Source of the DNA: Nostoc carneum NIES-2107
GTDB lineage: Bacteria > Cyanobacteriota > Cyanobacteriia > Cyanobacteriales > Nostocaceae
Length of the DNA: 64,000 nt
NCBI GenBank assembly: GCA_002368155.1
Contig: AP018180.1
Location: 4,325,380-4,389,379 of the forward strand
Direction: 5' to 3'
The notes beneath the pieces are model-generated. The model ran no database searches, had not been told where the DNA came from, and saw nothing but the letters and a program-made list of their open reading frames with translations. Shown here in pieces: positions 55,891 through 64,000 of the stretch. A program made the position numbers and the translations under genes. How positions within the stretch are numbered: position 1 is the stretch's first letter; each line of letters begins with the position of its first letter.

Positions 55891-58713
55891 ATGCCTGTGT
55901 TTTCCACCTTGTATAGATATCGTTTTCCTTTATTACTGTTGTGTTTTGCGATGATTGCAGTGTTGTCATTTAGTGGTAAACCTGCTGATAGTCAACACGT
56001 GCTTGCGTCCCAACAGATACATCATCAATCAATGGTAAATGTACAAAAACCTACACCTATAAAAGTGACAGACAACGTCCGCAAAACTTTGCTAGAAAAT
56101 GGCTTGACGGTGCTGACAAAAGAAGTACATACAGCACCCGTAGTAACTGTACAGGTGTGGTACAAGGTGGGTTCGCGCAATGAAGAACCTGGTGTCAATG
56201 GTATTGCTCACCAGTTGGAACACATGATGTTTAAAGGTACTAAAAATCGTCCTATTCAATTTGGGCGGTTGTTTAGTGCTTTAGGTAGTGACTCAAACGC
56301 CTTTACTAGCTACGATCAAACAGCATATTACGGGACTGCAGAACGAAATAAGCTGAAATCGCTCTTAGTTCTAGAAGCGGATCGGATGCAAAATGCTGTC
56401 ATTGATACCGAACAACTAGGAAGTGAAAAGCGTGTAGTCATTTCTGAGTTACAAGGTTACGAAAATAGTCCTGAATATCGCCTCAATCGCGCTGTCATGC
56501 GAGCCGCCTTTCCCAATCATGCATATGGTTTACCTGTAGGCGGTACAAAAGCTGATGTAGAAAAATTTACAGTCGAGCAGGTACAGCAGTATTACCGCGA
56601 ATTTTACACCCCCGACAATGCCATTTTGGTGATTGTAGGAGATTTTCAAACAGAGTCAACTCTAGAAACAGTAAAAGAAATCTTTGGTAAACTACCTAAG
56701 AGTCAACAGTCAAGAGTCACAGAGACGCGATTAATCGCGTCTGTACAAGAGTCAACAATCAGCACTCCCATTGTGCTGCGAGAACCAGGTGCAGGGAAAC
56801 TTTTGCAAGTGGTTTATCCGCTACCAGATGTGAATCACCCAGATGTACCAGCACTGGAAGTGATGGATTATATTTTGACTGAAGGACGGAGTTCTCGCCT
56901 TTATCAAGCATTGGTAGAATCCGGCTTAGCTAACGATATGACTGCTTATGTTTCTAGCTTACGGGAATCTGGCTGGTATGAATTGTTAGTTACTGCTGCT
57001 CCTAGGCAAAATTTGGCAAAAATTGACTCGGTATTAAATAAAGCGATCGCTAATCTTTTAAAAACTGGGGTGACAGCAGAGGAAGTCAACCGCGCTAAAA
57101 ACCAAGCCGAAGCAAATGTCATTTTAAGCAACCGCGATCTCACAAACCTAGCAATACAATTAGGTAATGATGAGACAACTACAGGCGATTATCGCTACAC
57201 AGAAAGGTACTTGGCTGGTGTCCGCAAAGTCAAACCAGCTGATGTTGTCGCTGTAGTTAATAAATATCTCAAACCAGAATTACGCACAGTTGGCTGGTTT
57301 GAACCCAGCCAAAAGCAGACAAAAGCACTGACTACTAAAATTCAGTACGCGCAAACTACAGAAAAATTTTCTCCTGGTTCTCCTGTAGCACCACAAGAGG
57401 TAATGAAGTACTTACCGCCTGTGGATGAAGCCACATATCTGAGCACTCGCGAACTACCGCAACAACTTACCTTGGCTAATGGTTTGCGGTTATTACTACT
57501 ACCTGATAAAAGTACGCCTACAGTTACCCTCAGCGGCTACATTAATGCAGGGATGGAATTTGATCCAGAAGATAAAGCTGGATTAGCATCACTGGTAGCA
57601 GATAACTTGATGAATGGTACGAAAACTCAGAATTTCTTAGCAATTGCCAAAGCTTTAGAAGAACGAGGTGTAGGTCTAGATTTTGAAGCCTATCGCGAAG
57701 GCGTGCGAATTGGAGGTGAAAGTTTAGCTGGCGACTTGCCTATACTTGTGAAAACTTTAGCAGATGTCGTGAGAAATAGTACATTTCCGGCAACAGAGCT
57801 AGAATTAGACCGCCAGCAAGCTTTGGCTAATCTCAAACTAGATTTAGATGACCCTGATGAAGTAGCAATTAGAACTTTTGCTCAGTCTATTTATCCGAAA
57901 AATCATCCGTTGCATACATACCCAACGGAAAAAAGCTTACAGCGGATTAAGCGTCAGGATGTGATTGCTTTTAAGACCAAATATTATCGTCCCGATACTA
58001 CAGTCTTAGCACTGGTAGGAGATTTTGATCCCATAAAAGTGCGATCGCTCATTGAAGCTGAGTTTGGTGGTTGGAAAGTCAGCGGTGAACCACCAAAATT
58101 AAAATATCCGCCAGTGCCAATGCCGGAAAAAATAGTGCGTGTCAACTCAGTCCTTCCAGGTAAAGCCCAAGCTATCACTTATATGGGTTACACAGGCATT
58201 AACCGTCAAGATACCCGCTTCTATGCAGCTTTAGTATTGAATCAGATTTTGGGAGGCGACACCTTATCTAGTAGACTCGGAGCAGAAGTGCGCGATCGCC
58301 AAGGTTTAACCTATGGAATTTATAGCTACTTCAAGGTAGGCAAGAATGCTGGGACATTTTGGATTGAAATGCAAACCAGCCCAGAAGATACTAGTAAAGC
58401 GATCGCTAGTACTCACGAGCAACTAAAGCAAATCCATCAGCATGGTGTCAGTGCATCCGAAGTGGAAGCAGCAAAGCAAACTCTCATCAGCAACTACAAT
58501 GTTTCACTGGCAAACCCAGAGGAATTAGCAAAAAAAATTCTCATGAATCAAGTCTATGGACTCGATGAAGTAGAACTGCGCTCTTTTAGTAATAAAATTC
58601 AGCAAGTTACCTTATCTCAAGTTAATCAGGCTGCTCGTGAATTACTCCACCCCGATAAAATTGTCGTGGTCACAGCTGGGCCTGCTGTGTTGGCAGATCA
58701 TACTATTCAGTAA
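55891..58713 (+). CDS. M16 family zinc peptidase with two peptidase modules and a repeat insert
   Basis: This 940-residue exported M16 protease has a signal anchor at residues 12-32 (FPLLLLCFAMIAVLSFSG). The active N-terminal module has the inverted zinc motif IAHQLEHMMF (His107, Glu110, His111) with the downstream Glu in VISELQGYEN. The second module (from about 525, LTLANGLRLLLLPDKSTPTV) lacks that motif, as usual for the structural half. Near residues 277-286 the gene carries an in-frame GACGCGATTAATCGCGTC palindrome (TETRLIASVQ), a repeat otherwise found between genes, placed in a surface loop of the first module. It probably acts on peptides in the periplasm. Confidence 0.9.
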   Translation: MPVFSTLYRYRFPLLLLCFAMIAVLSFSGKPADSQHVLASQQIHHQSMVNVQKPTPIKVTDNVRKTLLENGLTVLTKEVHTAPVVTVQVWYKVGSRNEEPGVNGIAHQLEHMMFKGTKNRPIQFGRLFSALGSDSNAFTSYDQTAYYGTAERNKLKSLLVLEADRMQNAVIDTEQLGSEKRVVISELQGYENSPEYRLNRAVMRAAFPNHAYGLPVGGTKADVEKFTVEQVQQYYREFYTPDNAILVIVGDFQTESTLETVKEIFGKLPKSQQSRVTETRLIASVQESTISTPIVLREPGAGKLLQVVYPLPDVNHPDVPALEVMDYILTEGRSSRLYQALVESGLANDMTAYVSSLRESGWYELLVTAAPRQNLAKIDSVLNKAIANLLKTGVTAEEVNRAKNQAEANVILSNRDLTNLAIQLGNDETTTGDYRYTERYLAGVRKVKPADVVAVVNKYLKPELRTVGWFEPSQKQTKALTTKIQYAQTTEKFSPGSPVAPQEVMKYLPPVDEATYLSTRELPQQLTLANGLRLLLLPDKSTPTVTLSGYINAGMEFDPEDKAGLASLVADNLMNGTKTQNFLAIAKALEERGVGLDFEAYREGVRIGGESLAGDLPILVKTLADVVRNSTFPATELELDRQQALANLKLDLDDPDEVAIRTFAQSIYPKNHPLHTYPTEKSLQRIKRQDVIAFKTKYYRPDTTVLALVGDFDPIKVRSLIEAEFGGWKVSGEPPKLKYPPVPMPEKIVRVNSVLPGKAQAITYMGYTGINRQDTRFYAALVLNQILGGDTLSSRLGAEVRDRQGLTYGIYSYFKVGKNAGTFWIEMQTSPEDTSKAIASTHEQLKQIHQHGVSASEVEAAKQTLISNYNVSLANPEELAKKILMNQVYGLDEVELRSFSNKIQQVTLSQVNQAARELLHPDKIVVVTAGPAVLADHTIQ
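56724..56741. repeat. GACGCGAT palindrome inside the M16 peptidase gene
   Basis: This copy of the six-member palindrome family lies within coding sequence. It is flanked on both sides by AGAGTCA-type bases, so the inserted segment is probably longer than the 18-base palindrome, and it has kept the frame. Confidence 0.8.
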
Positions 58714-58831
58714 GGCTGGGGATTAGGGGCTGGGGACTGGGGATTGGGTAAAAGCAATATTTAGGAATTTACAAAAATTATTCAAAAATTTCAGTAGATT
58801 GTGATTAAGATTCAGAATTAATATCAACAAT

Positions 58832-59299
58832 TTGCCTGAGATGCAAGTAATCAAGCACATTTACTTCATATTAGTATTAATACTAAGCTTTACTGTTGTA
58901 AATACAACTCCAGTCTTAGCAGCAAATATCTCTGGCGATGTCCTCAAACAAGCTGCTATGGAAATTCCAGTGAGTTTAGGAAATGCAGCTAACGAACTAA
59001 AATTTGAACCAAATACCTTAGAATTTACAGCCGGAAAACGCTACAATCTCCGGCTGACAAATCCTAGCCAGCTAAAGCACTACTTTACTGCTAAAGACTT
59101 TGCCGATGGTATCTGGACGCAAAAAGTTGAAGCAGGCAAAGTAGAAATTAAAGGCGCTATCCATGAAGTAGAACTCAAACCTGGTGCAACAGCAGAATGG
59201 GTATTTGTGCCTCTTAAACCAGGAAAATATAGCCTCCGCTGCACTGTTCCAGGACACGCAGAAGCGGGAATGACTGGTGTGATTACTGTTAGCAATTGA
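58832..59299 (+). CDS. Exported cupredoxin-domain protein
   Basis: This 155-residue protein has a signal peptide (YFILVLILSFTVVNTTPVLA, cleavage near VLAA) and a plastocyanin/azurin-like domain. A type I copper site is complete: His in LKHYFTAKDF and the Cys-His-Met set in LRCTVPGHAEAGMTG. It could carry electrons or store copper in the lumen or periplasm. It is longer than plastocyanin at the N-terminal side, so it is not petE. It is followed by a strong hairpin that also belongs to a dispersed repeat. Confidence 0.87.
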   Translation: MPEMQVIKHIYFILVLILSFTVVNTTPVLAANISGDVLKQAAMEIPVSLGNAANELKFEPNTLEFTAGKRYNLRLTNPSQLKHYFTAKDFADGIWTQKVEAGKVEIKGAIHEVELKPGATAEWVFVPLKPGKYSLRCTVPGHAEAGMTGVITVSN

Positions 59300-59332
59300 T
59301 ACTTTTTCAGCTAATAAAATTTGAGTGACTTG

Positions 59333-59382
59333 AGCGGGATTTAGCTCCCCGACTTTTTTTGAAAAAGTCGGGGAGCTGGGTA
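59333..59382. repeat. Hairpin element, copy 2; likely terminator
   Basis: AGCTCCCCGACTTTTT (59343-59358) pairs with AAAAAGTCGGGGAGCT (59362-59377). The surrounding AGCGGGATTTAG and CTGGG match the copy at 27694-27741, and stem bases have changed on both sides. It lies 30-80 bases after the cupredoxin stop. Confidence 0.75.
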
Positions 59383-59591
59383 TTGGCATTTGCTTCGTCA
59401 CAAGCGATCGCATCCATAACTAAGGGATGATCATATTTGTTTCCCTGATTCCCTAGTTGCAATCTCACTTTTTCTAGGTAGCAAATTCTAAAGAAAAAAA
59501 TAAGTTAATTTAAATATAGATATTATTTCTCAACTAAGCTAGAACAAAATTCACCTTCAGCTACAGAGCATCAAACATTATTTAATCCCAC

Positions 59592-60416
59592 ATGAACATT
59601 CTCAGTAACTTACTCTCGCAAAAAGTACAGCCGAATCCTCCTAAACAACGCCGAGGTATTGAAATTAAATCGCCGCGTGAAATAGATATTATGCGGCAAT
59701 CAGCAAAAATAGTGGCAACTGTACTTAAAGAAATTTCTGAGCTAGTAGAGCCAGGAATGACTACGGCTGATTTGGATGCTCATGCGGAAAAACGCATCCG
59801 TGAAATGGGTGCTACACCAAGCTTTAAAGGGTATCACGGGTTTCCAGCTTCTATTTGCTCGAGTATCAACAATGAAGTTGTACATGGAATTCCTAGTGCT
59901 AAAAAAGTCATCCGTACAGGCGATGTCTTAAAGGTAGATACAGGAGCTTATTATCAAGGCTTTCATGGTGACTCTTGCATTACAATTGCCGTTGGAGAAG
60001 TGACCCCAGAAGCAGCGAAATTAATTCTTGTAGCTGAAGAAGCTCTTTATAAAGGGATTGAACAAGTTAAAGCTGGTGTTTACTTGATGGATCTTGCTGG
60101 TGCAATTGAAGATCATGTAAAAATGAACGGCTTTACTGTAGTTGAAGAATTCACTGGGCACGGCGTAGGACGTAATCTACATGAAGAACCATCAGTGTTC
60201 AACTACCGCACCCGCGAAATGCCAAACGTCAAACTACGCGCTGGTATGACATTGGCAATTGAACCAATTTTAAATGCAGGTTCTAAACATACACGTACTT
60301 TAGCCGATCGCTGGACAGCCGTAACTGTAGACAATGCTTTGTCGGCTCAGTTTGAGCATACAGTATTAGTCACAGAAACAGGCTATGAAATTTTGACTGA
60401 TCGCACAAATGTTTAA
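59592..60416 (+). CDS. map: Type I methionine aminopeptidase
   Basis: This 274-residue enzyme removes the initiator Met from new proteins. The metal ligands are intact: Asp in [13 protein letters not shown] and Asp in [12 protein letters not shown], His in [14 protein letters not shown], Glu in [11 protein letters not shown] and Glu in [11 protein letters not shown]. The N-terminal 20 residues ([17 protein letters not shown]) form a short basic extension ahead of the catalytic fold. Cyanobacteria carry several map paralogues. It is expressed alone, by the spacing. Confidence 0.93.
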   Translation: MNILSNLLSQKVQPNPPKQRRGIEIKSPREIDIMRQSAKIVATVLKEISELVEPGMTTADLDAHAEKRIREMGATPSFKGYHGFPASICSSINNEVVHGIPSAKKVIRTGDVLKVDTGAYYQGFHGDSCITIAVGEVTPEAAKLILVAEEALYKGIEQVKAGVYLMDLAGAIEDHVKMNGFTVVEEFTGHGVGRNLHEEPSVFNYRTREMPNVKLRAGMTLAIEPILNAGSKHTRTLADRWTAVTVDNALSAQFEHTVLVTETGYEILTDRTNV

Positions 60417-60518
60417 GTTTGGGGTTTGGTAATTGGTAATTGGTAATGGGTAATTGGTGTTTGTAATTTTCCTTTCCCCCTTTCCCTTTTCCCTTTCCCC
60501 AATCCCCAGTCTCCAATC

Positions 60519-62744
60519 TCAACCCAAAGACTTAGGCAAATAGCGAATCACTTCTGCAACTGACCAAGCTTGTGCGATCGCCCCTTTGGGTATGTGGGGT
60601 TCATCGCCATCAAAAATTTCGGAAATTGAACCGAGACAAGCATCAGATGAAAAGTGTTTCAGCAGGGGTTGCCAATCAAAAGGCGGTGCTTCGTCTGGAT
60701 AACAACGTTGCCAAGCACGGATAAATGGGCCAATGAGCCAACTCCAAACAGTACCTTGATGGTAAGCGCGATCGCGTTGCTCTGGAGTTCCTTGATACTT
60801 GCCAATATATTGCGGATCGCTGGGAGCAAGACTCCGCAATCCATAGGGAGTGAGCAAACTGGAAGCTGCTAGCGCCAATACCTCACGCCCTTGTTGTTGT
60901 GAAAACCCACAATGATGTAAAGACAGTGCTAAAACGGCGTTTGGTCTAATTTGGGAATTACGGCCATCGTCTAGCTCAATTGTGTCGTAAAAATAGCTGA
61001 GTTTGGGATTCCAAAACTTTTGCAGAGAATTTTTTACCTGTTGTGCTTGCTGGGCGTAACGTTGCGCTTGCTTCGCCAAACGTTCGGAAGAATTGCCATT
61101 GGGAATTTGGCTCAAGCGTTCTGCCCACTTACTCAACCAACATAAGGCAGAGTACCACAGAGCATTAATTTCCACTGGCTTACCTAGGCGGGGAGTTACA
61201 GGTTCACCGCCAACTACCGCATCCATCCAAGTCAAGGCAACACCACAGGCTTCCCAACCCACTAGCCCATCAGTAGCATCAACATGGATATTGTAGCGAG
61301 TGCCACCCACAAACGCTTTGTGAATTTGCTGCACCACAGGAAATTGCTCTGCCAAAAACTCCCAATCTTTAGTAGCTTCTACATATAAACCTAGAGTTTC
61401 AATCCACAACAGTGCTGCATCAATACTGTTATAAAAAGGCTCACCACCAACATCAGGAAAGGCATTAGGAATTAAACCTTGCCGACAGTAATGCCCAAAA
61501 GTCCGTAATAGTCCCTTTGCTAGTTCAAAGCGTTTGGTAACTAGTGCCAATCCTGGTAAAGCCAGCAAAGTATCCCGCCCCCAATCATTGAACCAGTGAT
61601 AACCTGCAATTACGGTAGGGCCAGCTATTGACGCGCGATAGACAATAAACTGATCGCTGGCTTTTAATAGTTGTTGCAAAATGGGGCATGGGGCATTGGG
61701 AATTGGTAATGGGTAATGGGTAATGGGTAATGGGTAATTGGTAATTGGTACTTCCTCATCTCCCTCATCCTCCCAATCCCCAGTACCCAATCCCTGATCC
61801 CCAATCCCTCTGCGATCCCAGCCGAAAATCTGGGAAAGTCTTTCTTGTTCTGCTTCAATTGCTTCTATAAAAGTGTCGTCAGTCAGAGGGGCTAATTTGA
61901 GATCAGGGAAGCCTAATCTGACTTCTAAGGTGACACAATCTCCGGGTTGGAGAGTCACTGTTAAGTAACCAGGGCTATAAAGGTCTTCGCGATCGCCTAA
62001 TCCTCGCTTGCTTTCTTCTAACAATCGGTAATTCCAGTACCACACTGCGTCAGCGCGGTACTCTCCTTGTGTCCAACGCAAATGCCAAGGTGTACCAAAT
62101 TGTCCAGCCATGATCGCTTGCAAGCAAACTTGTTGGGGTAACAAAATTTGTGAGAAGTGCAATTCTGGAGAAGCAGTTTGCTGGTAATGAAAGTCGCGAT
62201 CGGCAATTAGCAGCCGCAGCCTTAAAATACCTTCTTCCCGCCCTTCATAGCGATACTGGATTAACAGACGATGGCATAAGGTGGGGGATGAGGAGGATTG
62301 AAGAGAATTTTCCCCCTTACTTGTAGAGACGCGATTCATCGCGTCTTTAATCCCGTCTTTAATCGCGTTTCTACCCTGCCCCCCTGCTTCTATGCTCCCC
62401 TGTTCTAACCCATAGGGCATAATTAACTGTCTACTGAGTTGCCAATTATCTTGGCCCCAAACCCATTTTGGTACTGGGTTAAGCTCAAAGGAACGCAGCA
62501 GTTGGTAGCCGGTCGGTTCGATTCGACCACTGTCCCAATAATTTGTTCCTAAGGGTATAACTTTCCCTTCGACTTCCAAACTAGCTTCGAGGTGCGAAAG
62601 TAGCAGGGTACGACCGGAAGGGGGATTTGTCGCGGCAAACAACCAACCATGATAGGTACGTGTACGGATATCCGAAACCGTTCCACTGGCAAAACTACCC
62701 AAACCATTAGTCAGTAACCATTCTCTTGTATCTAAATTAGCCAT
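60519..62744 (-). CDS. Amylo-alpha-1,6-glucosidase (glycogen debranching-type) with repeat inserts
   Basis: This 741-residue enzyme has the GDE N-terminal domain (WLLTNGLGSFASGTVSDIRT, RTYHGWLFAA) and the GH15/GH133-like (alpha/alpha)6 barrel (GYHWFNDWGRDTLLALPGLA, GLIPNAFPDVGGEPFYNSID, TVWSWLIGPFIRAW). It hydrolyses alpha-1,6 branch glucose in glycogen turnover. Two stretches are translated repeats: residues about 125-145 (containing GACGCGATTCATCGCGTC, read as KDAMNRVST) and about 311-356 (GIGDQGLGTGDWEDEGDEE, ITHYPLP), in an inter-domain loop. The frame and the core motifs are kept. It is divergent from the peroxiredoxin gene, with a palindrome in between. Confidence 0.88.
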   Translation of the reverse strand: MANLDTREWLLTNGLGSFASGTVSDIRTRTYHGWLFAATNPPSGRTLLLSHLEASLEVEGKVIPLGTNYWDSGRIEPTGYQLLRSFELNPVPKWVWGQDNWQLSRQLIMPYGLEQGSIEAGGQGRNAIKDGIKDAMNRVSTSKGENSLQSSSSPTLCHRLLIQYRYEGREEGILRLRLLIADRDFHYQQTASPELHFSQILLPQQVCLQAIMAGQFGTPWHLRWTQGEYRADAVWYWNYRLLEESKRGLGDREDLYSPGYLTVTLQPGDCVTLEVRLGFPDLKLAPLTDDTFIEAIEAEQERLSQIFGWDRRGIGDQGLGTGDWEDEGDEEVPITNYPLPITHYPLPIPNAPCPILQQLLKASDQFIVYRASIAGPTVIAGYHWFNDWGRDTLLALPGLALVTKRFELAKGLLRTFGHYCRQGLIPNAFPDVGGEPFYNSIDAALLWIETLGLYVEATKDWEFLAEQFPVVQQIHKAFVGGTRYNIHVDATDGLVGWEACGVALTWMDAVVGGEPVTPRLGKPVEINALWYSALCWLSKWAERLSQIPNGNSSERLAKQAQRYAQQAQQVKNSLQKFWNPKLSYFYDTIELDDGRNSQIRPNAVLALSLHHCGFSQQQGREVLALAASSLLTPYGLRSLAPSDPQYIGKYQGTPEQRDRAYHQGTVWSWLIGPFIRAWQRCYPDEAPPFDWQPLLKHFSSDACLGSISEIFDGDEPHIPKGAIAQAWSVAEVIRYLPKSLG
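61675..61815. repeat. GGGGATTGGGG/GGTAATGGGTAAT repeat inside the debranching enzyme gene
   Basis: Tandem GGTAATGGGTAAT units and CCCCAATCCC units, the same classes found between genes elsewhere, occupy about 140 bases of coding sequence without breaking the frame. Confidence 0.8.
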
Positions 62745-62759
62745 TTGCTACTCAAAATC

Positions 62760-62784
62760 GTTATGACTATGATATAGTCGTAAC
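62760..62784. promoter_or_regulatory. Palindromic candidate operator between divergent genes
   Basis: GTTATGACTAT (62760-62770) and ATAGTCGTAAC (62774-62784) are inverted repeats with one mismatch in 11 and a 3-base centre. It lies 15 bases upstream of the debranching gene start and about 100 bases upstream of the peroxiredoxin start, a fitting place for a dimeric repressor or activator. The regulator is unknown. Confidence 0.5.
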
Positions 62785-62882
62785 AGATCGTAATTAAACT
62801 GTGAGAGCGTGGATGGGTGAGTTTTACCTGACCCGAATTCCAACGCTAGTAAATAAATATAAGTTGAAGGAGAATTAGGTTC

Positions 62883-63494
62883 ATGTCCCTCACTTACGGA
62901 ACAGAAGGATGGCTCCGCGTTGGTCAGCAGGCTCCAGACTTTACAGCAACAGCTGTAGTGGATCAAGAATTTAAGACAATCAAGCTTTCCGACTATCGCG
63001 GTAAGTATGTAGTTTTATTCTTTTATCCCTTAGACTTTACCTTTGTTTGCCCCACTGAAATCACAGCATTTAGCGATCGCTACGAAGAATTCAAGAAAAT
63101 TAACACCGAAATTTTGGGTGTTTCCGTTGATAGCGAATTCTCTCACTTGGCCTGGATTCAGACTGACCGCAAATCTGGTGGTGTAGGCGACCTAAATTAT
63201 CCTTTAGTTGCTGACATCAAAAAAGAGGTAAGTGCTGCTTATAACGTACTTGATCCAGCAGCAGGTATTGCTTTACGCGGTTTATTCATCATTGATAAAG
63301 ATGGTGTTATCCAGCACGCTACCATTAACAACCTAGCTTTTGGTCGTAGCGTTGATGAAACCTTGCGGACATTACAAGCAATTCAGTATGTCCAATCTCA
63401 CCCCGATGAAGTTTGCCCTGCTGGTTGGCAACCTGGTGACAAGACCATGAATCCCGATCCCGTGAAATCTAAAGTTTACTTCTCCGCTGTCTAG
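62883..63494 (+). CDS. 2-Cys peroxiredoxin
   Basis: This 203-residue thiol peroxidase is reduced by thioredoxin and protects against hydrogen peroxide. The peroxidatic Cys is in [17 protein letters not shown] and the resolving Cys in [14 protein letters not shown]. The [10 protein letters not shown] loop and C-terminal YF (SKVYFSAV) resemble the GG-G and YF motifs of peroxide-sensitive typical 2-Cys enzymes. It links to ftrC elsewhere in the window through the thioredoxin system. GAAGGAG about eight bases before ATG 62883 is a good ribosome-binding site. Confidence 0.93.
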   Translation: MSLTYGTEGWLRVGQQAPDFTATAVVDQEFKTIKLSDYRGKYVVLFFYPLDFTFVCPTEITAFSDRYEEFKKINTEILGVSVDSEFSHLAWIQTDRKSGGVGDLNYPLVADIKKEVSAAYNVLDPAAGIALRGLFIIDKDGVIQHATINNLAFGRSVDETLRTLQAIQYVQSHPDEVCPAGWQPGDKTMNPDPVKSKVYFSAV

Positions 63495-63670
63495 TAGTTT
63501 GCCAAGGAAGCTGGGGGAAAGGGTAAGGGGGAAAAAAGGAAAAAATTTTCACCCCCTTTGACTCACCCGAACCCAGCAAATTGGGCTTGCCATCTACTTA
63601 GATTTCTCTTGCCAGAAAACTGCAAAGCAGTATACTGGATTTAAGAGCAGTATCAATTATCACCACAGAC

Positions 63671-63734
63671 AACCACAGATGAACACAGATAAACATTAAT
63701 CCGTGTCAACTTCAGTGCAGATCTGTGGTTTTTT
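63671..63734 (+). terminator. Hairpin with T-run downstream of the peroxiredoxin gene
   Basis: AACCACAGAT (63671-63680) pairs with ATCTGTGGTT (63721-63730), followed by TTTT. Inner bases ACACAG and CGTGT can extend the structure. It is likely an intrinsic terminator, though also a member of a common ACCACAGAT repeat type. Confidence 0.55.
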
Positions 63735-63754
63735 CATGTTTTAGGATGGAATTA

Positions 63755-63885
63755 GAGTGTGGGGCATGGGGGATTGGGCATAGGGCATGGAATATTTTAT
63801 ATTTAACTCTCGCATCCCTTTTGACCCTTGACTTTTGACCTTTGACTTTTGACTCTTGACTTTTGACTCTTGACTTTTGACTTAA
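63755..63885. repeat. GGGGCATGGGG and GACTTTTGACTCTT tandem repeats
   Basis: This is low-complexity interspersed repeat DNA of the two classes seen also at 41757-41840 and at 5625-5655/41057-41120. It contains no gene. Confidence 0.7.
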
Positions 63886-63903
63886 CATTATCAAAGATAA
63901 AAT

Positions 63904-64000
63904 ATGCTAACTTCAACAGATTTTAGCGGCTTATTAAATGAGCGCTTCTTCCACAATTTTTTACCAATTCCTGCTATCTATGAACTAAGATTAGATGTGG
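63904..64000 (+). CDS. 5' end of a gene truncated by the window edge
   Basis: An open frame from ATG 63904 runs to the window end (opening MLTSTDFSGLLNERFFHNFL, then PIPAIYELRLDV). The composition looks like a true protein start, but only 32 codons are visible and no family can be named. The ribosome-binding site is weak (AAAGATAAA). Confidence 0.5.
   Translation, partial: MLTSTDFSGLLNERFFHNFLPIPAIYELRLDV

Noticed and set aside
62510-62530. GGTTCGATTCGACC resembling a tRNA T-arm
   Set aside because: It lies in the debranching enzyme coding sequence and no cloverleaf can be built around it.

Overview
The window is chromosomal DNA of a filamentous, probably heterocyst-forming cyanobacterium of the Nostoc/Calothrix/Tolypothrix type. 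The evidence is the very frequent GCGATCGC (HIP1) octamer, the oxygenic photosynthesis genes (psbY, ftrC, a thioredoxin-like photosystem I accumulation factor, a phylloquinone men cluster), a DevBCA-type exporter, and many cyanobacterial interspersed repeats (GGGGATTGGGGACTGGGG-like runs, AATGACAAATGAC runs, GACGCGAT-NN-ATCGCGTC palindromes). No rRNA, tRNA or CRISPR array was seen.

Layout. 0.5-6.8 kb: a possible decayed small gene, a large hybrid sensor kinase with an unusual DNA-binding-like N-terminus, a monoacylglycerol-lipase-like hydrolase and a PlsC-type acyltransferase. 7.1-15.4 kb: a stress island with a DUF6335 protein on the minus strand, then on the plus strand DUF2267, a DJ-1/PfpI-helical-bundle fusion, an SRPBCC membrane protein, two paralogous zinc alcohol dehydrogenases, an exported repeat protein, a cupin and a manganese catalase. 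17.6-21.4 kb: DevB-DevC-DevA-like export system. 21.5-27.6 kb: a membrane protein, a HAD phosphatase, and a HEAT-repeat gene cut in two by an intact IS1182-type element with a 4-bp target duplication, followed by a translationally coupled DUF6745-like gene. 27.8-30.1 kb: GatD/MurT, which amidate lipid II. 30.3-37.7 kb: the photosystem I accumulation factor, an unknown gene, and the phylloquinone genes menF, menA, menC, menE and a DHNA-CoA thioesterase.

38.0-40.6 kb holds a kinase-fold (APH) gene followed by a HopA1-like gene. This is the enzyme pairing that dehydrates Ser/Thr in thioviridamide-type and class V lanthipeptide pathways, but no precursor peptide is evident here. 41.8-46.6 kb has a TMEM14-like membrane protein, a DUF815 ATPase, and a coiled-coil TerB-C protein followed by a BrxC/BrxD-like ATPase. 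That last pair resembles part of a Ter/BREX-type conflict system and is followed immediately by an IS5-like element. 48.4-64 kb is mainly housekeeping: pilT-like ATPase, DUF58, ftrC with DUF309, folC, psbY, gamma-carbonic anhydrase-like protein, a TIGR02652-like protein, a VOC protein, an M16 peptidase, a cupredoxin, methionine aminopeptidase, a glycogen-debranching-type glucosidase, a 2-Cys peroxiredoxin, and a gene running off the edge.

The features that most deserve a second look are the APH/HopA1 pair, the TerB-C/BrxD pair, a manganese catalase with Lys at an expected Glu metal-ligand position, and the invasion of several genes (menC, menE, the M16 peptidase, the debranching enzyme) by in-frame copies of intergenic repeats. 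All function calls come from reading the sequence; no database search was run.
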